Origin: Hygrocybe punicea
Taxonomy: Eukaryota > Basidiomycota > Agaricomycetes > Agaricales > Hygrophoraceae
Reading direction: 5' to 3'
NCBI GenBank assembly: GCA_963556145.1
Contig: OY744470.1
Span: 3,720,001-3,784,000 of the forward strand
Length of the DNA: 64,000 nt
Shown: positions 31,309 through 42,481 of the stretch, piece after piece
How the letters are laid out: each line of letters opens with the position of its first letter
How positions within the stretch are numbered: position 1 is the first letter of the stretch
Position numbers and translations under genes: made by a program
The notes under the pieces: model-generated
Told to the model about the DNA's origin: nothing
The model's database searches: none
Seen by the model: only the letters and a program-made list of their open reading frames with translations

Positions 31309-31868
31309 GCCAAGAATGGGACACGAGGCGGTGTGGGATGAGCGACAGTTCAAGCTTCAAGCTGGAAAGCGCAGGTAATAAAGATTAGTCTACCAGATGA
31401 TAGTTCAGGGCAGAAGTCTGGTTGTGGGGGGACAAGAGAAATCTGAAGTGCTTGACAAGGCGTGTTCGTTTGAAGTTAAAGTCCTCGCGAACTATGCGTG
31501 CATGCATATGGCGACAACAGGGGTACATAATGTGCCAGCGGTTCCCAGAGGTAAAGATATAGCGCATCGTCTTTGAGCAAAATAATATCAGAGGGATTTA
31601 AGTAGCAATTGCCAGTGGTGCTTCGGCTTGACTTGTGGAACTACGCGCACACCAGAAAAGGAAGGTTGCGCATCGCAGAGATGTCCAAAAACAGCAAATC
31701 CACCACAAAAATCTTACAACTCGCCGAAAACATGACGGATTGTCATCGGAGCAATACCAAATTGTTTGTAAAATTTGATATTATGAATCTATCATACTAT
31801 ACAGAGCTTAAAAAAGTGACATACCATCTCAACATCATTTGTACCATGTTTTTACCATGTTTTGAGGT
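31309..31868. other. Upstream region of TmpA-like gene
   Basis: No ORF with recognisable features. It must contain the minus-strand promoter of the TmpA-like gene. Confidence 0.35.
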
Positions 31869-32318
31869 TCACAAAGAACCTGAGCGGCCAACATTTTTGC
31901 ACTGGACCCATTCTTCGTGCCTGTCTGGCGACCACGAGGGCGTCGAGCTATTACAGTTAGGACCCATGACTGCCCGCAGTTCTGGGAAGCTAATCTTGAC
32001 ATCGCCTTCGTCCTTATCGATGCAGAGAACTCGGCGATAAGTAACATCAACTGCCTCGGTGAGTCATAATTTCCAATATTTTGTAGGCACGCACTCGATG
32101 ACTCGACTGTTGGTGGGATCCTGTTGGGTTGGCAATGCGTAGTTCGTGATTGGGATCAAAAAGTCGCCCACAAATCCAGATGGAGGTTCGGAACCATCCG
32201 GTCGGGTTCCGAAGTGGACTGTCAAAAATAAATGAACGCCGTTTTTTTTCACACTCCGTTCGGCAAAAACCGCTTCAAAGTCGCGTTGAATATCCAATCG
32301 TCGACGAACATCGCACAT
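31869..32318 (-). pseudogene. Possible small gene or relic
   Basis: From an ATG at 32318 a frame reads MCDVRRRLDIQRDFEAVFAE through HLFLTVHFGTRPDGSEPPSG and RVIECVPTKYWKL, meets one TGA, and in the same frame continues AVDVTYRRVLCIDKDEGDVK to a stop at 31869. A 36-nt intron (donor GTGCCT, acceptor CCGAG) would remove the TGA, which is short for this genome. The composition is protein-like on both sides of the stop. I recognise no family. It may be a real gene with a short intron, or a decaying one. Confidence 0.3.
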
Positions 32319-32591
32319 AGTTTGCCAATGCGTCGGCCGATGTGTCGGGCCTGCCCCACTTTCAAATGGCTGTTCATTCTTTCATGCTATGACCCTCCCA
32401 GCACTGTGCGTCGGGAAGGGCGGGTTGCACTGCTTAACCGTCACCATTCCAAGCATTAGGCGCGCAGATATGAGCACGTGTTCGGCGCGAGGTCGCCCAC
32501 AACCCGATTGAGCGAAACGAGTGGGTCCTCTTGACCATAAAGGACGGGACAACGATGTATTATTCTGTCCTAACCCCCCTCCCCCATTTCC

Positions 32592-33842
32592 ATGGCCATG
32601 ACGTCCAATTACCCACTCGCAAACTCAGCGACAGAGCTTGATGCGCTTGAAGCGCTGGAGCTTGAATGCCTGGACCTGTCATTGGCAGCGCCATCCGAAT
32701 CAAGGCTCGTACACGCCGTATTGTCATCCATTTTTCTTGTTAGCTTGACGCGGTAGTATTCCCTCTCAGGGAGGCGTTGTTATGGGCAGGAGGCGGCGGC
32801 AGCGATCCTCCGTTCAATGTTGAGCCCTATGGATACTCACTCTCTCAAAACAATCTTTTAGTAGAATACCAGGTACCAGAGTTTAGTGCATGCCGACGTT
32901 TCACTCAAACAGTTATTTTTTTTGCTTCAGGAAACTGGTCGATCTGTTTCGTGGTCACCGTTTGATAGTCGGGACACTCTTCCGTCGTCCATAGAAACCA
33001 CACCGTCGGCAGTGTTCTCTTCGGGAAGCACAAATTATATTCCCCTTCCGGATGAACCTGTCGGCCAACGGGCATTCCAATTTGACAGCCAGAATCATCT
33101 CAATTTTGTTGACTACAACCCCCCAACCATCGGGCAATTTGAGCTCCGGGACTTACAATGCATGGAATATTCCTCACAACCGGGACAAGACACTTCACTT
33201 CAAGCATTTTTGCCCGAATATTTCTCAAACGGCAACCCTTATCTTAGTGTATTGGGCAATTTTGAAGATGCCTGCCAATCGGGGACGTCCAGTACGGACA
33301 CTTCCGCTATGTTCCCGAGTGACTCCGTGTGGCCGAGTTTTCATGACCTAAACCCCGTCCGCCGATCGAACCGAATTCTCTCCTCACCACGTAAAGAATC
33401 GCTACGCTACGACTCCGGTCCGGAAGACGATCCTGCCCCGCAATCGACCGCTTCTTCAAAGCGCGTGGCGAAACGCAAAATCGAAGATTGTGAGTATGAT
33501 GATCAGGCGGCCCACGATAACGTCGAACAATCTCGGAAGAGATCCAGTCCCCTTGCGCGACGCCGCAAAGCAAAGTTGATCCATTGCACCATCCCCGGGT
33601 GCAAACAAACTTTTGGTCGTGAAAACGACATGAAGCGGCACTTGCTTTCTGCAGCCGTGCACGAAGAAGACAGGCCGTCCATCCTCCGCAACCTTCAGAT
33701 GGCCCTGCCACCCTCCAAGTGCGAAATTTGTGGGGAGAACTTGAGCCGGCGCGACGCCCGATTGAGACACGAGCGGGACCTGTCGTGCGGCAAGCGCACA
33801 GGCCGCAAGAAGGCAGTGACGATGGTCTCTCCCCCTTCGTGA
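32592..33842 (+). CDS. C2H2 zinc-finger protein, likely transcription factor (about 385 aa)
   Basis: Exons 32592-32708, 32744-32872 and 32931-33842 keep phase. The N-terminal 250 residues are low in charge and rich in Ser/Pro/Gln/Asn, as in activation regions. A basic stretch (SKRVAKRKIEDC, RKRSSPLARRRKAK) resembles a nuclear localisation signal. A C2H2 finger (IHCTIPGCKQTFGRENDMKRH...VH) is followed by a second, variant finger (CEICGENLSRRDARLRH...C). Target genes are unknown. The first intron is only 35 nt if spliced GT-AG at 32709; the alternative is a 65-nt intron with a GC donor after 32703. An in-frame ATG at 32598 is an alternative start. Confidence 0.82.
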
Positions 33843-34643
33843 GAGTGACAAGAAAACTAGAGGAAGGTTGGTGATCATGTTCGTTACTTTGATGATTCGG
33901 AACGAATCGACGAATCCCCCTAGATAAATATACCCATGATACCCCAATCACGCCTATCTTCAATAAATCGTTGACAACTCACGAAAGATTGTCTCCCCCA
34001 CTACTATACGAGTCAACGCACTACCCCCACGCACCCCCTCCGACTTTTGCATAATCTCCACACCTCCGTGCGCATTTGTCATCTACTGCATTGTAATTGA
34101 TACCGATAGCTACCATTCATGTCCCTATTCTTGTTTTCTTTCCTCCCACCTTATACCATACATATCACCCCACTGACCTTTGCATAAATGTATTATGGAG
34201 TAACAGACGTTGAATCAAGGAGTGATTATCGATTATATGTCTGACAATATACTACATGGTATCCGTTAGCCATAAGTACTTTTAGGATGAGCAATCAACC
34301 AATCTGTTTAAGCTTTGTGTTAAACGGACAGCAGCAGTCCTGGAGGACCACAGGGCGTTCCGCACTCCCGGGTGTTTCGACCGGGATGTGCTCTCTGTGA
34401 CGTCCAGCGTTCGTCGAGAGAATCCCAGCCAGTGTGCCCTAACCTACAAAAACTCTTGGCACCAGAAGAAGCGGACCCCCCCCCCCCCACTCGAGACCTT
34501 GTAGCCCCAGCCCCAGAAATGTACCCCTCCCGTTGGCCAGCTTTCCGAAATAGGGTATCATAGATTTAAACGACCCACCATGGCGGAGAAACGGGCTTTT
34601 CCCACTGTCCTGCAGCAGCGGTGTCTCGCTGAGCTTTGGTTCA
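33843..34643. other. Intergenic; contains a C homopolymer
   Basis: No gene supported. A run of ten or more C lies at about 34477-34488. Confidence 0.4.
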
Positions 34644-35480
34644 TCATGCAGTAGTGTCTGGAACGACCTCCTGATCGAGATCGACATCCCACAGAACAAA
34701 CCGCCCTAACGTCCAGGTTACGGCAAAGTGCCTATGTGTACTGGGTGGTGATGTGCCTGTCCCAGCCACCGCAGCCGTTGAGAGTGTTGACATGAACAAC
34801 GGGTGAGACTGAGAAGATGGTGGAGAAAAAGGTTGAAGCGAAGACGTGGCGATGGGAACAGAGAGAATGATGCCTCGACGTTGATTTGGAGGGTCTGACT
34901 TGAACAAGTCATATGATTGATCTGTGACATCTGTCAGTGGATATGCAGGGGGGGGGACATGATGTGATATCGTACTAATTCGCGAGCAGAGGAGCAAGAC
35001 AAGTCCCAAAACGGCCAGGATAACGCTGTGTCTGTGTGTTTGCACAGCATCCATATTGAGAGTATTCTCCTGTGCTGATGTCCGTGCGAATCGAACCATG
35101 AGAAAGAGTGCCATGGCACGGAGAAGCGATAGCGAACCCAGGAAACGGAGGACCCAAGAGGCCAATAGGCGGATGGCGGCGGCACGGCAAAATCGATTGT
35201 TCTCGTGATCAAAGCGGACCTCGATGACTGTGGTAGGATATGCCAGGCAGTTCAACCACTTCTTCTGGGATTGGAGGCAAAGCCTGAGAAATTTGAATGC
35301 ACGAGGAATGGCCAAATTGGTGAGAGTGAAGAAATGGGACGGCGAATTCGTACTAGTCCATGATTCGCCAGGCTCGAGGGCATTTGCGTATTGAAGTGCC
35401 ACGATGCGAACAAGGGCAATATTGAGGGGAAATGCCGTTTTGTTGGCGACAACGACAGCGGAGGGTGAAGGGGTAGCCAT
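34644..35480 (-). CDS. Hypothetical membrane protein (about 278 aa, single exon)
   Basis: The ORF runs from ATG 35480 (MATPSPSAVVVANKTAFPLN) to a stop at 34644. Features: a soluble N-terminal part with YANALEPGESWTS, two hydrophobic stretches (SLLRAMALFLMVRF and VILAVLGLVLLLCSR), then a Ser/Pro-rich tail. The frame stays open 5' of the ATG to 35573 without another ATG, so an upstream exon is possible. No family recognised. Length supports coding, but intron-free structure is unusual among its neighbours. Confidence 0.45.
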   Translation of the reverse strand: MATPSPSAVVVANKTAFPLNIALVRIVALQYANALEPGESWTSTNSPSHFFTLTNLAIPRAFKFLRLCLQSQKKWLNCLAYPTTVIEVRFDHENNRFCRAAAIRLLASWVLRFLGSLSLLRAMALFLMVRFARTSAQENTLNMDAVQTHRHSVILAVLGLVLLLCSRISTISHHVPPPAYPLTDVTDQSYDLFKSDPPNQRRGIILSVPIATSSLQPFSPPSSQSHPLFMSTLSTAAVAGTGTSPPSTHRHFAVTWTLGRFVLWDVDLDQEVVPDTTA

Positions 35481-38230
35481 ACCAGAGATTGCAAAAGGGA
35501 GATTTGTGGTACTAGAAGGTACTCTAGTAAATCCCACAGCTATTTCAAAGACGACGAATAAATCAGAAGTCGAATTGAGTTACGGCAACCATGAGAAGCA
35601 GAATGAAGAACTCAACGTGGTGATCATCAATTTGCTGGATTTGATGGAAGAATCCACTTTGAAGCAGGTCGGTAAAGGTTGCAAGGAGCGTTGGGTTGGA
35701 CAGGAAGTTTTAAGCGAAGGTTGACGCCATGACTGCAACTTGTTAGGCCTGTTAGGCGTAGAACAAACACTTGCAAAAGATCTCTGTAAAGCCTTTGTTC
35801 TCTTTTGATGGACAACGGGACCCTCTGACCTGGACGGCCATCAGTTTCAAGAGAATCAAGGGGACTAGCAAAAGAAAGTGAGTGTTAACGCGTTAACGCC
35901 CCGATCCGAGTCAACTATGGTCTGGAATCTCATCTGCGCAGTCAACTCAGTTACTGTCATTTTGTCAATCGGACGATACGAACCGCGATATGGCGTTCTG
36001 CGCAATCGTATCGACACTTATGGAGTCGGCCCCGATGACAGCGTATATACGTTTCGGTGTCCGTCAAGCGGCTCAAGCCTCTTCAGTTGTCGACTCCCGA
36101 GACGGAGCCGCCATCAAATACGATTGCACAATTAATACAACGGTTAGTGAGTTTCACGACCACAAATATTGCCTCAAGCTGATGTATATGTGCCAGGTTC
36201 AAAATGTCTGACTTTTTGGGATCGGCAGTTAGCACCTTCGGATGAACAATGGCAACGTCGTCTTGCGACCGCCCTGATAAAGTCGAGTTTAATGTTGTTC
36301 GACTTTGGATTGGTCATGAATCACCGAGGGCGCCTTGGATTATTATCCCTCTCAAGAACATCCCTCCACCTGGCTCCTGCGACGATCGTGGCGTACTAGG
36401 CTCATTTCTAACAGCGAACACGGCCAACGTGCACGGTATCGAGGAGCTTGCTTCAAGGTTGATGCTCCTGTGGTTCATTTTAACGTTTCTCCCTGGAACA
36501 TAGCCCCCCCCCCCCCAAAAGGCACCTTGCCGTTGATAAATGGGGGTGGCTTCGTTCGTGTAGGCAAGCCTTGTCCCAATAATGTTTTGCTCTCCGTACA
36601 TTTGTTGCCGTAAGTTCTTCACCCCACTATTGCCTGAGATGCACCACTGATCTTACGGAGTATTACGAATCTGGCAAGCTCCCGTTTGTCGTCGGATACA
36701 CTGGGATGTAGCCTCGCTCGTAAATTTACGCAACATTCGGAGTTTAGAGCTTTCCGAAGCGTATTTTGACTTCTAGAAACCTAAATCGTCTTCAATTTCC
36801 TTGAACCTCCCTCCCCTGGACTCCCTTCATCTTATCCGTATCCGGATAGTTCTTCTCAGAGTCCTCTGGCTCACTCTCCCCCTCCACCCCCCCTCCACTG
36901 CTGGTCGAAGAGATTGCGCTCGCCTCATCGCAAGGAGCATCACCCATTTCCTAACGGTCGTAGGATGTACTCCGAGGCTGCCGAGGCTCGCATGAAACCG
37001 GGTGGGCACTTTAGATTCTGCTGGTAAATATCCTTCTGTTCTCTCTATCTTTGCTGCAGGCTTGATTGTATTTTTGTTGCCGTCCTCATCGTTCATCTCA
37101 TCCCTTCAAACAAACTCGCTAGTAATGGAAGTCTAGCTGGCTACTTCGAATTCCTGAAACCGACACATCTTTCTGTTAAATTCCCTGGCATTGGCAGAAT
37201 TAGTTGTCTCATCACGACTTGAATAGGAAAGGGTTTATGTATCAAGGTTGCTGCTTGACCTCTTCAGTACCTATTCACATACTGATCAGGAGTTCAGATG
37301 ATCGTCCCTTGGGCCTTGGCGTACCCTAGGTTTCCGGTAAACGAGTCCTAACTTGCGTGTCACATCATTATCGGCATTCTAGTTCTCTCTGAGGTCACCT
37401 TTTGAGCAAGAACCCGCCAACCTTGTCCCTAACGTATTTCTAGCATCCGACCTAACGGCTGGATGTGGACAACGTGCGCATTATACAGTCTTCAGTGGCA
37501 GATGGCCCGACGTTCATCAAATATCTCCCTTCCGTCTTCCCCATCTTTCGTCTAACCCCCCCTTCCGCGTATTAGGTGGAAAACTTTTTGTCTCGTGGAC
37601 TGCACTCTTGGACTCATCAAGTCCAACGTACACATTATAATAATCTCTATGACGTGATCCAGATTCGGAACAACGTTGGCAACCATGTGAGCAATTGACG
37701 TTGTCTTGAACAGTCCTAAAGATGGGAATTATTTTGCGACTTGGTGCTCAATCCCTCCGTTAGATGCGTCTTGTCCGCGAACAGCCTTGACGACCAAACG
37801 GTGTCGGAAATGATTTCAACAACTCAAGTCGAGGTATCGGTGATTCCTCAGACGTAAAGATCTATAGAAGGTCCCAATTTATGCCGTCGCGTAGGAGGCG
37901 CATCTGAAAAGCCAGGAAGTAGAATACCGATGAATCTATGGTACTGACGACTCAAGAGATGAACGATGGGCGTGGAGAGCCATGGTGCGTATTACCCTGG
38001 CGAAAAACAGTCTACCGCTCCTGCTGGGATGTCAAGAATTGTCAACCTAGCGATAAGAAGTGACACATGCAGGACATATAACATGTTGGTCAATAAATGT
38101 TCAGAGAACTCAGAATTTATCCTTTCAACTCCGGAGGTTGAAGGCGAAAAATCATGAGCAGTAACTGATCCCTGCAAGCAATTAATTCAACAAGAATACA
38201 GTAGAGACAGACAAATCAAGGATTATCATC
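35481..38230. other. 2.7 kb without a supported gene
   Basis: Several ORFs of 60-105 residues lie at 35878-36622 on both strands but none shows a domain or joins into a plausible multi-exon model. A C-run is near 36506-36515. From 36800 to 38200 nothing was recognised. It may hold decayed genes or long UTRs. Confidence 0.4.
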
Positions 38231-39461
38231 TCAACCCCCCCAGTAGACCGACTTTGAGACTCTGTCCATATTTGACGCAGCAAACGAACCAAGCTCAATG
38301 TCAGGGCTGTGTTGCGTGTGCATTCTGAATGATCCCGCAACAGCCTCGGGAGTGGAGAAACTGACAACCGTCCTTGCACGTGAGACTTCCTCAATAGCTT
38401 TTCCCATTCCAACGTGAAGAATGAGAAGGATTGGTGCGATGCCCTGTCACGATCATGACAATCAACAAAAAACTTACGGTGACAAAGCAAAAATGCACCA
38501 ACAAATAACTGTTCAGCGAACGACACTGCGATGTTTTGTGCTGGACTTCGAATGACGAAGAGAAGGACAAAAGTAACCTGAGCAACGACGACCAATGCAC
38601 CAGATTCAACCACTATCGCTGCAACTGCTCGTATTGTTTTTGACGGAAGTTCTTTCCGAGTCCCTCGAGTGATATTCAAGATTCGACCGATGATCAGACC
38701 AGTCACCAGAGTGTTTACCCCCAAAGGAAGCCCAAAAGCAACGTCGCCAAGTGGGACAATAGCTGCTGGGGCAAGAGGCGCAGTAGGATCTATTTGGTAG
38801 AGAATCCCGATGCCAGCCATGCCACAACCTGAAAGAAACATGAGCAATCCGAGCAAAAATCTTTTTGAAGGGTAAAAATGCTCGCCAAGTGCCGTCAATG
38901 ACATAAGTAGAGGTAGAAGGATGACGAGTAAACGTTTGCCCCAAACAAGCCAGCAGCGGTAAATCTATATCTTTGAAATGAGCGTTTGGTGATACGCAAT
39001 TGACAAATGTGTACATTCACCAGTATGAGTTGTCCAACACAGTCAGTGATACTGAATATCGTATCTGCAACTATAAGGACAGGGGTTTCATCCCCAATTG
39101 AGATCCCTTTGATCATCTGCACGAGATATCAGCCCAATGGAGATGTGAGAAATAAATCTTACTCACCAAACCCTGGTAAACGTTGCTAAATAACAGTGAA
39201 AAGTGAACCGTGCAAAGTGAGAAGAGGAGGCATATCGCGATTAGCAACGGAGTGTTGATGGACCGCTGCTTTCGGTTCAAAACAAGGACAGAAACGGCGA
39301 GGGTGAATATTATGACATGTGCGCCTGGGAAATGGCCCATATCGGTCATCAGTGAATTACGAGAACCATGCCATAACAAAGCTAATGGACTTGCCATATA
39401 GAATACCCTCCACGGCGAAAGCTATGAAGTTCGCTCGAGCTGGGGTGATATCAGAGGACAT
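38231..39461 (-). CDS. Fungal 7TM-type membrane protein (about 331 aa)
   Basis: Minus-strand exons 39461-39395, 39324-39167, 39116-39021, 38964-38503 and 38443-38231 join in phase. Hydrophobic helices: ANFIAFAVEGILYGAHVIIF, LLIAICLLFSLCTVHFSLLF, LIVADTIFSITDCVGQLIL, RLLVILLPLLMSL, FLLGLLMFLSGCGMAGIGIL, plus two more around VNTLVTGLIIGRI and VVVAQVTFVLLFV. IYRCWLVWGKR between helices and GIAPILLILHVGMGKA at the end are hallmarks of a large, unnamed agaricomycete 7TM family. Function unknown; receptor-like topology is inferred. The first intron has a GCAAGT donor (after 39395), that is, GC-AG. Confidence 0.85.
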
Positions 39462-40689
39462 GGTGATAGTATCGGTTGTTGACTCTAGCAGCAGTCGGGT
39501 TTAAAACATCCCGGGTATCCAGGCTTGGAGCGGTAAATACCCGATTCCGAGTAGGATACAGTATGGTAGTACACCCAACCCTCGTGCAACGGTGGAAATT
39601 GGAGTGCAACAAGCCGACATTTTCGGGAGAGAATGATTGACGGCCTTCGGCTAAGTTCGAGAACGTAGCATCGAGCTATGGTGCAAGTAACGAGAGCTTG
39701 TGGTCAGCGAAGACTTCCCCATTCGGTTGTGTCAAAAACATACTACATCCGTCACACTAAATTCCTACCAACCTCAAACATAGTCCTGAGTGGGTTGTAG
39801 GTCGCTGCGAGCCATGGCAAGGCGTGCAGACGGCTAAACAAGCGTTATTCAGGCGCGTACCGTCGACGACCGCCAAAAGAAGGTTAAAAATTGATCAAAC
39901 ACAGGGCTCACTGGCTAGCTCTCTGCTTAGCCTATTGTCAGGATCTAGACATCAGGCAACCATCGGAGTCATGGTTACGGCGCGGGGTTAGTGACGTTGG
40001 AGGCGGCCCTGAGGCATGGAGCAGTTCAAGGGCTTTCCGGTATTCCAGTTCCGAGTCCTTTTTTGCAAACTTATCCAGCCAAAAACTCTTTGTTGGGAGT
40101 ATCGTCTCTTAACAGCGTCTACGATCGACATTTGAACCCGAAAGCATGGTCTTGACGTAGACATCGATCATTGGAGTGGAGCGAGTTGATCAAGCACAGC
40201 CTTCTGCCGCCAGGTGCTTCAGTGATAAAAAAAATCACTGAAATTTTCAGTGACTTCGCTGTTATACAGTGAAGCGGCTGAATACTTTTCAGTGACTTCC
40301 TACGGTGATTAGCTGTCATTTACCTAGGTGAGTCAATTTACCGGGTAAATTTCACCGGAATACTAACGTGCCTGCGGAGTGGCTCAGCCTGAGATTCTGA
40401 GATTATTTCAGAATCCAACGAGACGACATGCCAGCTTCAGTACTCGTCTCCGCGACGTCTAGCTCCCGTCTACTGGCAGAAAAAGGCAAGCTTGTGGACA
40501 AGAGCCTTGCCATTCGTGACTTTCCACACCTTTCATAAAAGAGAAGTAATCGTTTTGGTTGACACGCCGACGTCGTATGCTACTTGCCATGGCCGGTGTG
40601 TCTCCATAAGTCAAATATAGTATGGCCAAGATTATACTCAACATTTTGAAGGCCGAGGGGCTCTGATGGTTGGCATTATGCGGGTCGCC
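39462..40689. other. Intergenic, no gene recognised
   Basis: No protein-like ORF. At 40217-40305 there are clustered inverted CAGTGA/TCACTG words (CAGTGAT-A7-ATCACTG and neighbours) that could form small hairpins. Confidence 0.4.
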
Positions 40690-41600
40690 AAAGCAGAGTG
40701 GTTATCCGGACTCAACAATCTCAATGTCGCCAATTCCTTCCTGTTGTTTCTTTCTATCTGAATCATGCCTACAGGTATATATGTTGGGCGAACCGGGCAA
40801 ATATTCAACGGCCTGTCTGTTCACAAAGGCGGAAACACGGCTGTTATACGAAGAATCAACAGAAAAAACTCGTCAGTCTTGGATTGGTATGTGGTAACTT
40901 GATACGTTAGCGTATTAAAGACTCGCTCAGTATTCGCCTTACAGAAGATCGCCATGGTTTAATGGTTATAATTCGGGGGAAGGCCTAGAGCTTTACAGTC
41001 CCTGGTCCATTTCCCGGGCACCTTGGGAGAAAATAAGTTAGGTTGTTATCGGACTGAGTCAGGTAAACCTAGACTTTTGTTTGTTTTGCCTCACACTTCC
41101 TAAATACCTTTCCATAGGCTACGATCAAGCCATTATATCACGAATTCAACACATGCTCCTCAGATTTGATGACCAGTTTCATAAACAATTTGAGGGACTT
41201 CTTATGAATAAGCCCCTGATACTGGAACTTCATAAATTAATGACATATACCTCGTTCGTCGCATTTCTCACCCTCTTTTAAAGTGAGTGCTAAATGTCAG
41301 GTCAGGGTCACCAAAATGTCGAGGAGACAGTTATGGACCTTGCTTTACTCAGCTGGGTACTTGACAAAGCGGAAGGTGATGCATATATTTGCGTTTCGAA
41401 GACCTCACTTACCCTTTTTTTTAACCAGGTCGAAATCGAGCGTCTACGTGATCTTGCGGCACGGACGACGTGAATCGCTCAAGCAACATAAAGACGCTTT
41501 CTATCCGCATATTTTCAGGATATGGTCTCCGGCTCCATGGCCTCGTTTGCAAAAGGATTCTCAAAGCTAGTGTCGCAGCATATGCCAGGGAGAATCGTTG
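40690..41600 (+). pseudogene. Decayed AAA-ATPase-like / PD-(D/E)XK family gene
   Basis: Fragments in different frames follow the order of a fungal AAA-ATPase-like (PF09820-type) protein: AKAEWLSGLNNLNV near 40690, then after a possible acceptor VYMLGEPGKYSTACLFTKAE (from about 40776), WFNGYNSGEGLELYSPWSIS (from about 40956), QFEGLLMNKPLILELHKLMTYTS (about 41190-41255), and LWTLLYSAGYLTKRK (about 41327-41373) with an intron-like gap to VEIERLRDL. Several pieces retain GT-AG borders, but stops interrupt others, and the N-terminal ATPase motifs are missing. I judge it a remnant. The short stretch at 40956-41025 looks superficially like a tRNA but is explained by the conserved protein motif. Confidence 0.6.
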
Positions 41601-42276
41601 GGTAAAATAATACATTCCTGTCCCTCAATTTGATGTCCAAGTCTATTCGCATGCATGGTGTTCGCAGATTCAGGTTGATTCCAAAGGCTCCCGAATCCAC
41701 ATATCGGTGAGGACAGAGAACGCGTCCCGGACTCTGTCGATCTGCATCAATTGATCTGCTATTGTAAAAAGAGGGTAAAATCCGAGACTTAGAAACTCAG
41801 TTTCTGGGTTGCAAGGAGTTTCGTGTACCGAAGCATATGTATGTGCATTCATCACCGCTGTCAGTCAAATCGCCTCCTCCGATCCCGCGAGGTCACGGTT
41901 GGGGGGGTTGGTGTTGAGTGTTTGCGCTGGCATCGGCCCCCTCGATTTGATCCTGTGTTTGCGGTGAGGAAGCGGCTATTCAAGAGCACAAATGAATATT
42001 AATGGCGATGTCCGTTAGGGATACAAAAGGATGGTTATGAGCGGCTCAAGTAAGGCGGTTGTTAAGAGATTGAGGCAGATCGAGGTCAAAGGGTATTATT
42101 GTGCACGGCTGCCGGATCAAGTCACCAAACTTTCGCGAGTTCGGAATTGCGTTTTCTCGGCCCGTTTATTGTGCGATCGTAGGTCGTTTCGCTTACGCGG
42201 GAACCTGTGGTGGCCAGTGGGCAGTGAAAAGGAATACGCTGCCGAACAGAAACGAGAGGCACCGTGACAAGTTGTA
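41601..42276. other. Flank between AAA-ATPase relic and pogo element
   Basis: No gene or repeat recognised. Confidence 0.4.
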
Positions 42277-42278
42277 TA

Positions 42279-42304
42279 CTGTAACAATCTGTATGGTGGC
42301 AACA
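42279..42304 (+). repeat. Pogo element left TIR
   Basis: 26 bp starting CTGTAACAATC, preceded by TA. Confidence 0.9.
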
Positions 42305-42481
42305 CTGGACTTCGCAAAAAACAGTGTGACCACCCGCCCCTTTGCAACAAAGGGCTTGTGACGTGTTACTAAACAACGGAGGACGAGTCCACACACAGTA
42401 CTGTAGCCACCAGTAGCCACCAGTAGCCAGAATTTTTCTTATATTTGTAACGTAAGTAGGTTTTACAATGACTTCTGCAAC

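Noticed and set aside
40950..41026. tRNA-like stretch with TGGTTTAATGGTTA and GGTCCATTTCC
   Set aside because: No cloverleaf forms, and the bases encode WFNGYNSGEGLELYSPWSIS, a conserved motif of the AAA-ATPase-like family.
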